Assembly: GCA_947176615.1 (NCBI GenBank)
Contig: CAMWRO010000001.1
Location: 1 to 33,663 of the forward strand
Source of the DNA: an uncultured Porphyromonadaceae bacterium
GTDB taxonomy: Bacteria > Bacteroidota > Bacteroidia > Bacteroidales > Muribaculaceae
Direction of reading: 5' to 3'
Length of the DNA stretch: 33,663 nt
Positions 8,153 to 16,526 of the stretch are shown here, piece by piece. The translations under genes and the position numbers were made by a program. Each line of letters opens with the position of its first letter. Position 1 is the stretch's first letter. The notes beneath the pieces were generated by a model. That model saw only the letters and a list, made by a program, of their open reading frames with translations. It had not been told where the DNA came from and did not search any database.

Positions 8153-9445
8153 TTAGTCTTTTAAACATGCAAGAGGAATTACCTTGACTCCGTCAGGACG
8201 CGTGTATGCAATTTTTCCGCCTGTAATTACGATTAATAAATCCGGTTCACGAAGTTTTATTTGCCCCTCCTTTGCATTATATTTTTTTATCAGTCCTTTT
8301 ATCTCGATAAGATGCTCTGCCCCAATCTCGATTTCAGCACTTCCGAGTTTAAATTCTATAAGTGCATATCTTCCGTCATCAAGATGTAGAACTGCGTCAG
8401 CTTCAAGATTATATCTGTCATGATAATATGATATATCCCCATAAGAGGATTGAGTGTAGACTTTTAGGTCTCGAATTGCCATACACTCAAAGATAAATCC
8501 AAAGGTTTTTAAATCGACTTCTAATGATTGCGGAGACATTCCCATAGCGGCAACGGCTATTGATGGGTCTACTAATCCACGTTTGGGACTTCTCCGAATA
8601 ACAGTTGCCGATCTTACTGCGGGAGACCATGCTGAAATATCCTGTATAACAAACAATCGTGTTAACGCTTTTACATAATCGTCATAAGTTCTATCGGAGC
8701 ATCCGCCACTCAGTGCGTTCACGTCTTTTAATAGACTGGTACGTTTGGCTAAAGTGGATAGATTGCGTGAGTAAGAACGGATAATTGCTTTAGCTAAGTC
8801 CGGATCACGTCTTACCCCGTCAATATTTATAATATCTGATTCGACAACTCCTTCGAGATAATCTTTTGCTACTCTCAATGATTCTATGGGATTTGCAACT
8901 CTAAGTGATGCCGGCCATCCTCCTCTACAGGCGGCTCTGATGAGATTATTGATATCCATAGATGACATTATGCCGTCTATATCCATTGAAGGATTGTCAA
9001 AAAGCTCTCGAATTGAAATTTCACCGGTAGATTCATTTGATTCATAAAGGCTCATAGGGTACATTCTCATTCTGGAAATCCTACCGGTACCACTGTGCAT
9101 TATAAGTTTGTGATCGACTGAGTTACTGCCTGTGAGAATGAACTGTCCCGGTTCCCCGCCACGCTCATCCACCATTGTCCTGACTGCATCCCAAAGCATG
9201 GGGGCATCTTGCCATTCGTCAATCAACCGAGGAGTTAATCCTTTCAATAAATTGGATGGACGTGTTTTAGCCGTGACCATATACGCCTCCCTCATGTCCG
9301 GATTTTGCAATTTCAGTATACTTTTAGCTTGTTGGGCTGCTGTAGTTGTTTTACCACACCATTTTGGTCCTTCAATAAGTACTGCTCCCATATACCCTAA
9401 TCGGTTGGCGAGTTCTTGGTCGGCTATTCGTGAAAGATATTTCAT
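8153..9445 (-). CDS. AAA-type ATPase with C-terminal DUF4143 / PD-(D/E)XK-like domain
   Basis: Cellular role unknown. The family is widespread and often mobile in Bacteroidetes and archaea. Residues about 1-200 form the P-loop ATPase: Walker A GPKWCGKTT (K32), Walker B LIDEWQ (D76/E77) and the sensor strand FILTGSNS. A middle winged-helix-like region (about 200-290) follows. The C-terminal DUF4143 part (about 290-430) has a complete nuclease-like motif: D350 in EADAVL, then E364 and K366 in IEFKLG. The start at 9445 (MKYLSRIAD...) gives 430 residues and lies about 15 bases after a well-placed promoter. A longer frame reaching 9571 would run through that promoter and the repeat array, so it is rejected. 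The gene is visibly AT-richer than its neighbours, which hints at transfer. Confidence 0.87.
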   Translation of the reverse strand: MKYLSRIADQELANRLGYMGAVLIEGPKWCGKTTTAAQQAKSILKLQNPDMREAYMVTAKTRPSNLLKGLTPRLIDEWQDAPMLWDAVRTMVDERGGEPGQFILTGSNSVDHKLIMHSGTGRISRMRMYPMSLYESNESTGEISIRELFDNPSMDIDGIMSSMDINNLIRAACRGGWPASLRVANPIESLRVAKDYLEGVVESDIINIDGVRRDPDLAKAIIRSYSRNLSTLAKRTSLLKDVNALSGGCSDRTYDDYVKALTRLFVIQDISAWSPAVRSATVIRRSPKRGLVDPSIAVAAMGMSPQSLEVDLKTFGFIFECMAIRDLKVYTQSSYGDISYYHDRYNLEADAVLHLDDGRYALIEFKLGSAEIEIGAEHLIEIKGLIKKYNAKEGQIKLREPDLLIVITGGKIAYTRPDGVKVIPLACLKD

Positions 9446-9466
9446 ATTCGTTTTATTGAGAATGCG

Positions 9467-9497
9467 CAAAGATAGTTTAAAATCCACAATACTGCAA
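9467..9497 (-). promoter_or_regulatory. Promoter of the ATPase gene
   Basis: On the minus strand TTG (9497-9495), 20 bases, then TATCTTTG (9474-9467), a full -7 match. It fixes the ATPase start at 9445 and places the three 13-bp repeats immediately upstream of the -33 element. Confidence 0.7.
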
Positions 9498-9502
9498 CCG
9501 AT

Positions 9503-9561
9503 TTCGCTTTTTTGAGGCGTTTCATTTCGCTTTTTTGATATATTTTGCTTCGCTTTTTTGA
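9503..9561 (-). repeat. Three perfect 13-bp direct repeats at exact 23-base spacing (iteron-like)
   Basis: TTCGCTTTTTTGA (plus-strand reading) occurs at 9503-9515, 9526-9538 and 9549-9561. Each start is exactly 23 bases after the previous one, with two unrelated 10-base spacers. In gene direction the repeat reads TCAAAAAAGCGAA. The last copy ends 5 bases before the -33 element of the ATPase promoter, a position expected for an operator or activator array. The binding protein is unknown. Confidence 0.9.
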
Positions 9562-9570
9562 GGTTCTCCA

Positions 9571-9621
9571 TGCGGAATGAGGGTGTTGCAAAACTCAGTT
9601 TTGCAACACCCTCATTCCGCA
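9571..9621. terminator. 51-base perfect palindrome (25-bp arms) between two minus-strand genes
   Basis: 9571-9595 pairs perfectly with 9597-9621, with a single central base. It lies about 25 bases after the stop of the giant secreted protein gene on the minus strand and 9 bases before the repeat array. It probably ends transcription from upstream, though no T tract follows. A small inverted repeat (AATCCCG / CGGGATT, 9634-9648) overlaps the preceding stop codon. Confidence 0.7.
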
Positions 9622-9646
9622 GATTATTGGAGAAATCCCGTCGGGA

Positions 9647-12600
9647 TTACTTTACGATGACTTTGGCGGTTGTTGCGGATGCCTTGACGATGTAGATGCC
9701 CGGGGCGAGGGGGACTGTCGTGGCCGGAGAGCTTGCGGGAGCGTCATGGAGGGTCTTGCCGTCAACGGCGTAGACGCTGATGCGGTGGCCTTCGGCTCCT
9801 GTCACGACAACGGCGCCTGTGGTGGCCGTTATATTGATGCCGGTGGCATTGACTCGGTCAATCGCGCTGCTTTCAACCTTAATCTCGACCGGTGCCGATT
9901 CGCCGAGGTCGTAGAGGGCGGTGACACTGTAGGTGTGATCCGAACCGTCAGAGGTGCTGTCGGTATATTCGGGTTCTTCCAGAACGGTTTCGTTTATCCT
10001 GATGCCGTCGCAGTAGACATTATATCCGGCCAGTGACACTTGGGAAACACTCTCGGCGGGATAGAAAATCACGTTGTCAAGCATGAAGATGAAACGGTCG
10101 TCGCTGACACAGCGTATGGCAAAGTAACGGGAGCCTTCGGGAAGGTCGTAGACGTAGGTTGTCCATGCATTCGGTACGCTGACTTTCTCGCCGATTCTGA
10201 CAAAGTCGTCGATAGCGTTGCCCGAGGTCGAATAGTAAAATTCAAATTCTTCGGCTCCATACCGGGGTGAATAGGTTTTGGCTTGGAACACGACACTCTG
10301 CCGTCCGCCGTAAAGGAGCGGCGAGATGGCCCAGTCGTCATTGACCCGGTTCTTGGAACAGAACGCGGCGAGGTATTTGATTCCATCGGCGGCTGCCCAT
10401 GTGTCGTTCATGTCTTCGAGCGATGCGTCGACCACGACATAGGCCATCGGGGCGCCTTGGCTCGGGAGCTGGAGGTCTTCGACGGGATGAGTGAGTGCGC
10501 CGTCGGCATCCACGAATGTCCAGTCGCCAAATTCATCGACGGCAAATGATTTGCCTGTCTCGAAACTTTCGATCAGCTCAGCCGGTGAGCCGAGGGTGAG
10601 GTCAGGCTCGCCCCATGTCAGGGTCACGCCATTCTCAGATGCCGAGGCTTGGAGGTCGGTGACGACGGGATGCAGCGGCAGAATCATTTTCACCGGGAAG
10701 GTTTCCGAGCGGTTGTTGTCCTCGTTTTCGTCGCCGGTCATGACGATGGCTGCGCTATAGTCGCTGAACTCTTTCCCGGTCACCCCGATTGAGGTGCTGA
10801 ACGAAATCTCGGCTGTGGCACACGAGCGCACACGCTTGCCGCTCTTTGACTCGATTTCGACTCCGTCGCGGTAAAGAACCACGCTGTAATCTGACGCCTC
10901 GGCGACAGCGGTGCCCATATTGTCGACGGTCACGTTGATGCTGAACGGCTTGTCAGCGTTGACACGCGCGGGGATGCTGACGGCGGTCAGGGCCATGTCC
11001 TTGACGGGGAGGGACCCGATGAACAGGTTGTCAAGATAGACATTGGAGTAGGCGTGGAGGGTGGCGCGGAAACGCACTCTGACGGTCTTGCCCGCATAGC
11101 CGTCGAGCAGGATGTAGCGGCGGTTCCACCCTGCAGTCGCGCCGAGCTGGCTGAGGACGAGGTGGCTGACCGAGGTCCATCCGTTTCCGTCGTTTATTTC
11201 TACATCGACCTCGTCGGCGTTATACTCGGGGTCGGCAAGATTGTAGACATAGTACATGATTCCGGGATTTTCGGCAGGAACGATGATTTTGCCTGTCTCG
11301 ATGGCCGACGAGGCGTCACGGTAACCATACATGTTGATAAAACCGTTGTCGTTGTCAATCGACTTGATGTCGGCAAACCATTCGTCGTCAAGTATGCGCC
11401 AGTCAGAGTTTCCGGCAATTGTTGAAATCATCATGTCTTCGGTCAGGCTGCCGTCGGCAAACGATTCGCGGTAGGGAGCTTCGAAAGGCGCTCCTGCAAA
11501 TCCCATTGCCGATGCACCCTCGGAATAGCGTCCGCCTGCTTTGGCAAACACCCCCCACTCTTTCAGCTGCTGGCGCGTGCCTGACGGGACTGCCTGATAG
11601 GTGAAACGGCACTCGGCAAGGTCTTCGGCCACTGTCGTCTGACCGTTTTCGGTAAGTTCGACAACGGTATAGGTAATCAGTGACGGATTCATCGGGTTGC
11701 CGTCGATGTCGAGTGCCGGTGCATTCCATTTAAGGGTGATTTCGCCATCTTTTCCGGCAGTCTCGGCGACGGTCAGATTTTCGACACAGGCGGGAATGTT
11801 CACACCGACGAATACCTTGACCGTAGACTCCTCGCCCGCGCCGTCGCTGTTGAAGGCCACGGCACTGTAGGTATAGGTGCCCGAGATTTCAACCTCGTCG
11901 GTAAACGACAGGGTGCTGCCCGGAGAGGGAGACTCAAAGGTCTTGATTGCCGTGTCATTGCGTTTCACCACGATGCGGTCGAGCGAGGTGATTGCGTTGC
12001 CGCTCATGTCGGTGTCGGGGGCCGTCATGACAATGTCGGCGGTAAGGGCACCCTTGCTATCGGGAGTGGCCGAGAAATCAGTCACGGCAGATGGTGCCCC
12101 GGGGGCGATGCCGGCCGAGACTGAAATATCGGCTACATGCAGCGCAAACATATCGCGCTTGCTGATGCCGTGGAACCCGATGTAGAATTTCCCGCTCGAC
12201 GAGGGGATGATGTCGATGTCGAAGTGCTGCGGGTTCTCGACGGTGCAGCGAAGCTCGGTCGAGGCAAGCAGCACATCGGTCATAGCAAGCGGCACGGGGG
12301 AGGTGCCCATCATGACCTCTATTTTTTCAGGATAACTCTTTCTCTCGCCAAAGGTGTTAAACGACAGCCGATATCGTTTACCGGTCTCCATTCTGAGGGC
12401 CGGGGTTATGAGCCAGTCGTCAGCGTCAAGGCTCATGTTGTTGTACAGGCGAGCGGAGCCGGTATCGGAACTCGGCATCCACACGATGTTGTCGCTGTTG
12501 CTGTCAATAATGGTGAACGCATCCCAGTCGGCATCGTCGGTGATGACTGGGCGGTAGGGCGGGATGATTGCCCCGAGGACAATGTTGCGTGTGGCCACGA

Positions 12601-14131
12601 TCTCAGACGAGATTCCGTTTACCGACGCTGTCACGGTGTAATGGAATGATGTCAGGTCGACCGGTTCTTCCACAGGGTCGGTCACACAGGTGGCTGATGT
12701 CGTGGCGACAACGGTTCCGCCCGGGTAGCGGGTGACGGTATAGGTAACGGACTCGGTATCGATAAATCCGCCGTCGGAAGATTCAGTCACGGGATTCCAC
12801 GAAATCACGAAGTTTTCATCTTCGCGTGACAGGTTTACGCCGTCAAGCACGGGAGTGCCCGGGCCGATAAAGAGCGAAGTGGTTGCAGCCGGACTCGTGC
12901 CGTTTTCATTGGAAACCGTCACGGCGATTTCATAAATGCCGGCAGTCTCGACGGTCAGGTCGGCGACAGCGTCAGCCCCCGGCTCCACGGTGCCTTGGGC
13001 GAGCGCGACTCCGTTGGCTGTCACGAGGTAGTCAAGCGAGCCTGTGGCAGGGGTGTCGTTAAACAGACGGTCTGGTGCTGTGAAGGAGACTTTGCCTGAT
13101 AAGGCGCCGCGTTCAAACGTGGCCGTCAGACCGGTAACGGCGGCCGGGGCGAGGTCGTCGGCAAGCGGCTCGTCGACCCACATGCCCGTCACTTCCTCCC
13201 ATCCGGGGAAATCCATAAGCCATGTCGCGGCTCCCGTCGCGAGGTCGATTTCATAGAGTGCGGCCTCTGACGACGAGTGGACGGCGTAGAAAAACCGATG
13301 GGTGCGCGGGTCGATGGCTCCCGACGAGAGATTCTGTGGCGACAGGCCGGTGTCGCCTATCTCGGTAATCTCGCCTGTCACCTTGTCGGCCTTTATCAGT
13401 CGGCCCTGACGGTCGACGGCATAGAGGGTGCCGTCGGTGTCGACCGCAACGGCGTTCCACCCTGAGGGGAGGTCGGCAATCTTGGTGCATGTGCTGTTTT
13501 CATAGTCGACGGTGGCCAGCATGAATCGCGAGCGGTCAGCGGTGTAATAGGAACCGTAGATTTTTCCGGTCGTCGGGTCATAGACAGCCGCCGATGCCAT
13601 GAACTCGGGCGAAGGGTAGTATTCCTGACTGATTGAAGTCCATGTCGAGGTGTCCCATGTCTCCACCATGTACAGAGTGTTGCCATACAGGTCCTGCATC
13701 TGCGCGGCATAATAGAGGTCACCGGCTTTCACGCCGCCGTAAGGAGCGACGACGTAGGGAGCGACGAGCGAAAACTCCATTTTGTCATTCTGCGGTATGG
13801 AATATATGCCTATTACCCGGTCGGCCGAGGTCGACTGCAGCACGCATCCCTTCAGATTGGCCGGGGCGACACCCGGAACGCGGTTGGCGGTCACCCTTAG
13901 CGGTGTCCCGCCCCACTTGACACTGCGAGATGCCGCTGTCTTGAACGGCGACGCGGGCAGTGCCGGTCTCATGTCGTTTTCAGGAGAAACAGTCTTGTGT
14001 GCCGACGTGTGGTCCGTGAGTGACACCCGGGGATTTTCATGACCCTTGGAATGGAATCGGACAGGAGCCGCATCGGCGGCAAGCGAACCCGCAATCACGA
14101 GGGCGCAGAGGTTGAAAATGGTTGGTTTCAT
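9647..14131 (-). CDS. Very large secreted multidomain protein with T9SS-type C-terminal tail
   Basis: 1494 residues; probably a cell-surface adhesin or binding protein, with no catalytic motif recognised. A signal peptide covers about 1-22. A propeller-like segment (about 125-330) has repeats such as VDTDGTLYAVDRQG. Fibronectin-III-like domains (about 335-520 and 680-880) alternate with three jelly-roll modules of the cleaved-adhesin / choice-of-anchor-J kind at about 525-670, 882-1040 and 1185-1364. A CARDB-like domain (about 1044-1150) contains GDENEDNNRSE. The last 65 residues carry GIYIVKAS and a lysine tail, a T9SS type A sorting signal. The start at 14131 gives a clean signal peptide 29 bases after a perfect promoter; an in-frame start at 14275 would cross that promoter. 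It is a single-gene unit, divergent from proA. The architecture is supported; ligand and role are unknown. Confidence 0.85.
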   Translation of the reverse strand: MKPTIFNLCALVIAGSLAADAAPVRFHSKGHENPRVSLTDHTSAHKTVSPENDMRPALPASPFKTAASRSVKWGGTPLRVTANRVPGVAPANLKGCVLQSTSADRVIGIYSIPQNDKMEFSLVAPYVVAPYGGVKAGDLYYAAQMQDLYGNTLYMVETWDTSTWTSISQEYYPSPEFMASAAVYDPTTGKIYGSYYTADRSRFMLATVDYENSTCTKIADLPSGWNAVAVDTDGTLYAVDRQGRLIKADKVTGEITEIGDTGLSPQNLSSGAIDPRTHRFFYAVHSSSEAALYEIDLATGAATWLMDFPGWEEVTGMWVDEPLADDLAPAAVTGLTATFERGALSGKVSFTAPDRLFNDTPATGSLDYLVTANGVALAQGTVEPGADAVADLTVETAGIYEIAVTVSNENGTSPAATTSLFIGPGTPVLDGVNLSREDENFVISWNPVTESSDGGFIDTESVTYTVTRYPGGTVVATTSATCVTDPVEEPVDLTSFHYTVTASVNGISSEIVATRNIVLGAIIPPYRPVITDDADWDAFTIIDSNSDNIVWMPSSDTGSARLYNNMSLDADDWLITPALRMETGKRYRLSFNTFGERKSYPEKIEVMMGTSPVPLAMTDVLLASTELRCTVENPQHFDIDIIPSSSGKFYIGFHGISKRDMFALHVADISVSAGIAPGAPSAVTDFSATPDSKGALTADIVMTAPDTDMSGNAITSLDRIVVKRNDTAIKTFESPSPGSTLSFTDEVEISGTYTYSAVAFNSDGAGEESTVKVFVGVNIPACVENLTVAETAGKDGEITLKWNAPALDIDGNPMNPSLITYTVVELTENGQTTVAEDLAECRFTYQAVPSGTRQQLKEWGVFAKAGGRYSEGASAMGFAGAPFEAPYRESFADGSLTEDMMISTIAGNSDWRILDDEWFADIKSIDNDNGFINMYGYRDASSAIETGKIIVPAENPGIMYYVYNLADPEYNADEVDVEINDGNGWTSVSHLVLSQLGATAGWNRRYILLDGYAGKTVRVRFRATLHAYSNVYLDNLFIGSLPVKDMALTAVSIPARVNADKPFSINVTVDNMGTAVAEASDYSVVLYRDGVEIESKSGKRVRSCATAEISFSTSIGVTGKEFSDYSAAIVMTGDENEDNNRSETFPVKMILPLHPVVTDLQASASENGVTLTWGEPDLTLGSPAELIESFETGKSFAVDEFGDWTFVDADGALTHPVEDLQLPSQGAPMAYVVVDASLEDMNDTWAAADGIKYLAAFCSKNRVNDDWAISPLLYGGRQSVVFQAKTYSPRYGAEEFEFYYSTSGNAIDDFVRIGEKVSVPNAWTTYVYDLPEGSRYFAIRCVSDDRFIFMLDNVIFYPAESVSQVSLAGYNVYCDGIRINETVLEEPEYTDSTSDGSDHTYSVTALYDLGESAPVEIKVESSAIDRVNATGINITATTGAVVVTGAEGHRISVYAVDGKTLHDAPASSPATTVPLAPGIYIVKASATTAKVIVK

Positions 14132-14166
14132 AAATCGAGATGAATTCGTTGGGAATCTTGATTTCG

Positions 14167-14198
14167 CAAAGCTAATGATTTTGTGGAGGATATACAAA
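14167..14198 (-). promoter_or_regulatory. Promoter of the giant secreted protein gene
   Basis: On the minus strand TTTG (14198-14195), 20 bases, TAGCTTTG (14174-14167): both elements match the Bacteroidetes consensus. The predicted start near 14160 supports translation from 14131. Confidence 0.78.
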
Positions 14199-14248
14199 TT
14201 GTCAGGTAAATATCTTTTGCGACAGATAAAAAACAGGCAAAATAGCGT

Positions 14249-14256
14249 TATATTTG
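14249..14256 (+). promoter_or_regulatory. Probable -7 box of proA
   Basis: TATATTTG matches TAnnTTTG and lies 19 bases before the proA ATG, leaving a leader of about 13 bases. No TTTG at the normal -33 distance was found. Confidence 0.5.
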
Positions 14257-14275
14257 CAGAAAAATACGGAATCAC

Positions 14276-15514
14276 ATGGAAATTGATGAAATATTTAGTC
14301 GGGCGCGCGGCGCGTCCAAAACTCTTGCCACTGCCGGAGTGGAGAGGATAAATGCGGCTCTCGGCACAATCGCGTCATTGTTGCGCGAGAACAGCGCAGC
14401 TATAATCGAGGCAAATTCGGCCGACGTGGCGCGGATGGACCCCTCGGACCCGAAAGTTGACCGGTTGCGGCTCGACGCGGCCCGCATCGAGGATATAGCG
14501 GCCGGGGTCGAGGCTGTCGCCGCCCTGCCGTCGCCGGTGGGAATCACGCTGAGCGAGACTGTCAGGCCCAACGGGATGAAGATTGCCAAGGTCACGGTGC
14601 CATTCGGCGTAATCGGTGTAATCTATGAGGCACGTCCCAATGTGACGGTCGATGTGGCCGCTCTCTGTCTCAAGGCGGGGAGTGCCGTGCTGCTCAAAGG
14701 GGGGCATGACGCATCGGCCTCAAATGTCGCTCTGACAGCAATAATATCCGCAGCGTTGAAAAAATCGGGAATCGACCCGAATGCGGTGCAGCTTATGCCC
14801 GACTCCCATGATGCGACAGGAGCGATGCTTCACGGCGTGGGGAAGGTCGACCTGATTATCCCGCGTGGCGGGAAGGGCCTTATCGAGTGGGTGCGTGACA
14901 ATGCGCGCGTCCCCGTCATCGAGACCGGTGCGGGTGTGTGCCACACCTATTTCCACACATCGGGCCGTGCCGACTATGCCGCTGCGATTGTCAACAATGC
15001 CAAGACGCGCCGTCCGAGTGTGTGCAATTCGCTCGACACCCTCATTGTCGACTCGTCGCGGCTTGCCGACCTCCCCGAAGTGGTTGCGCCACTGCTGAAC
15101 AGTAATGTCGAGATTGCCGCCGACGAGCGCGCATTCGCCGCCCTTGACGGGCATTACCCGCTGTTGCGTCATGCCGCTCCCGAGGATTTCGGCCATGAAT
15201 GGCTCGACTACAAGATGTCGATAGCCACGGTCGACGGCATCGACGAGGCTCTGGATTTCATCGAGCGTAACGGGTCGCGCCACAGCGAGTCGATTGTCGC
15301 CGAGGATGCCGCCGCGCAACGGCTTTTCACGACGAGTGTCGACGCCGCCTGTGTCTATGTCAACGTCTCGACCGCGTTTACTGACGGTGGTCAGTTTGGT
15401 TTCGGAGCCGAAATCGGAATCTCGACCCAGAAGCTCCATGCCCGCGGCCCGATGGCCCTCCCCGAAATCACCACATATAAATATATAATCACCGGCGAGG
15501 GGAATGTCAGGTGA
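14276..15514 (+). CDS. proA: ProA, gamma-glutamyl phosphate reductase
   Basis: NADPH-dependent reduction of gamma-glutamyl phosphate to glutamate semialdehyde, the second step of proline synthesis. 412 residues, normal for this aldehyde-dehydrogenase-fold family. Motifs seen: FGVIGVIYEARPNVTVD (cofactor domain), LLKGGHDA, PVIETGAGVCHTY, and the catalytic Cys C250 in RRPSVCNSLDT. The C-terminal part has FGFGAEIGISTQKLHARGP. proB and proC are not in the window, so the kinase step is encoded elsewhere. It is divergent from the giant secreted protein and separated from dapF by 165 bases with its own promoter box. Confidence 0.96.
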   Translation: MEIDEIFSRARGASKTLATAGVERINAALGTIASLLRENSAAIIEANSADVARMDPSDPKVDRLRLDAARIEDIAAGVEAVAALPSPVGITLSETVRPNGMKIAKVTVPFGVIGVIYEARPNVTVDVAALCLKAGSAVLLKGGHDASASNVALTAIISAALKKSGIDPNAVQLMPDSHDATGAMLHGVGKVDLIIPRGGKGLIEWVRDNARVPVIETGAGVCHTYFHTSGRADYAAAIVNNAKTRRPSVCNSLDTLIVDSSRLADLPEVVAPLLNSNVEIAADERAFAALDGHYPLLRHAAPEDFGHEWLDYKMSIATVDGIDEALDFIERNGSRHSESIVAEDAAAQRLFTTSVDAACVYVNVSTAFTDGGQFGFGAEIGISTQKLHARGPMALPEITTYKYIITGEGNVR

Positions 15515-15589
15515 TTCCGCGCTTTGCATATTTTGAGAGTTTGGTGAAAAATTTATAAAGAGTCGGGGTGGTGAATCAAAGATTTTTCT

Positions 15590-15679
15590 TACCTTTGCAC
15601 CTTTAAAAGCCCGGCGTGATGAGGGCTGTCGAGATTTTAGGTCGGAAAGCCGTTTTTGCGCCGGATAATATAATGGTAA
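15590..15679 (+). promoter_or_regulatory. dapF promoter (-7 box) and structured leader
   Basis: TACCTTTG (15590-15597) matches TAnnTTTG; the -33 region has no clear TTTG. The start near 15604 leaves a leader of about 75 bases, longer than usual here. It contains a weak hairpin (AGCCC 15608-15612 with GGGCT 15623-15627) and a 22-codon frame from 15619 whose stop (15685-15687) overlaps the dapF start. Confidence 0.5.
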
Positions 15680-16522
15680 ATGGCTGAGATTAGGTTCACC
15701 AAAATGCATGGCATTGGCAACGACTACATTTACATCAATTGTATGGAGTCGACGGTCGATGACCCGGCATCACTCTCTGTAAAACTCAGTGACCGACATA
15801 CAGGGATAGGGGGCGACGGCATCATTCTGATCCTCCCCTCGACAATCGCCGATTTCAAAATGAGAATATTTAACGCCGACGGCTCGGAAGCTACCATGTG
15901 TGGCAACGGCAGTCGGTGTGTTGCTAAATATGTGTCGGATCACGGGTTGACTGACCGCAAAGTCATCACACTTGAAACCTTGTCGGGTATAAAGACCCTT
16001 ACACTGCACACCGGTACTGACGGCCTCGTCGACGAGGTCACTGTCGACATGGGGGAGCCGGCATTTGACGCCGGGGCAATCCCTGTTGTGTGCCGGTCGG
16101 CCAAGATGGTGGATTTCCCGGTGAAAACGTCGCGCGGCGATGTGAGACTGACAGCTGTGTCGATGGGCAATCCTCACGGTGTGGTATTTGTCGATTCGCT
16201 CGACACTATTGATTTTGACACTCTCGGCCCCGAGCTTGAACGCCACCCGATGTGGCCCGACCGTGCCAATATCGAGCTGGTCGAGGTGGTTTCGCGCGAG
16301 CGGCTGAAAATGAGAGTGTGGGAGCGCGGTTCAGGCGAGACGATGGCTTGCGGCACGGGTGCGTGTGCGACTGCTGTGGCCGCTGCCCTTACAGGCCGTG
16401 CCGACCGCGAGGTGACTGTCAGTCTGCGGGGCGGAGACCTTCGCATCAAATGGGGTGACGACGGGCATGTGTATATGACCGGCCCGGCCACTGAAGTGTT
16501 TAACGGAACAGTAATTGTGTAG
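15680..16522 (+). CDS. dapF: DapF, diaminopimelate epimerase
   Basis: Converts LL- to meso-diaminopimelate for lysine and peptidoglycan. The 280 residues are full length, with the two-fold repeated fold. The catalytic cysteine pair is intact: C74 in ATMCGNGSRC and C224 in MACGTGAC. FTKMHGIGNDYIY at the N terminus and GGDGIILI are family signatures. dapL starts 4 bases after the stop, so the two steps (aminotransferase then epimerase) are translated together from one message. Confidence 0.96.
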   Translation: MAEIRFTKMHGIGNDYIYINCMESTVDDPASLSVKLSDRHTGIGGDGIILILPSTIADFKMRIFNADGSEATMCGNGSRCVAKYVSDHGLTDRKVITLETLSGIKTLTLHTGTDGLVDEVTVDMGEPAFDAGAIPVVCRSAKMVDFPVKTSRGDVRLTAVSMGNPHGVVFVDSLDTIDFDTLGPELERHPMWPDRANIELVEVVSRERLKMRVWERGSGETMACGTGACATAVAAALTGRADREVTVSLRGGDLRIKWGDDGHVYMTGPATEVFNGTVIV

Positions 16523-16526
16523 CTCT

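Noticed and set aside
9503..9561. The three 13-bp repeats as a CRISPR array
   Set aside because: Repeats and spacers are too short, there are only three, and there are no cas genes; the promoter-side position fits regulation better.
9446..9571. Longer start of the ATPase at 9571
   Set aside because: It would translate the promoter and the repeat array; the 9445 start matches a typical family N terminus.
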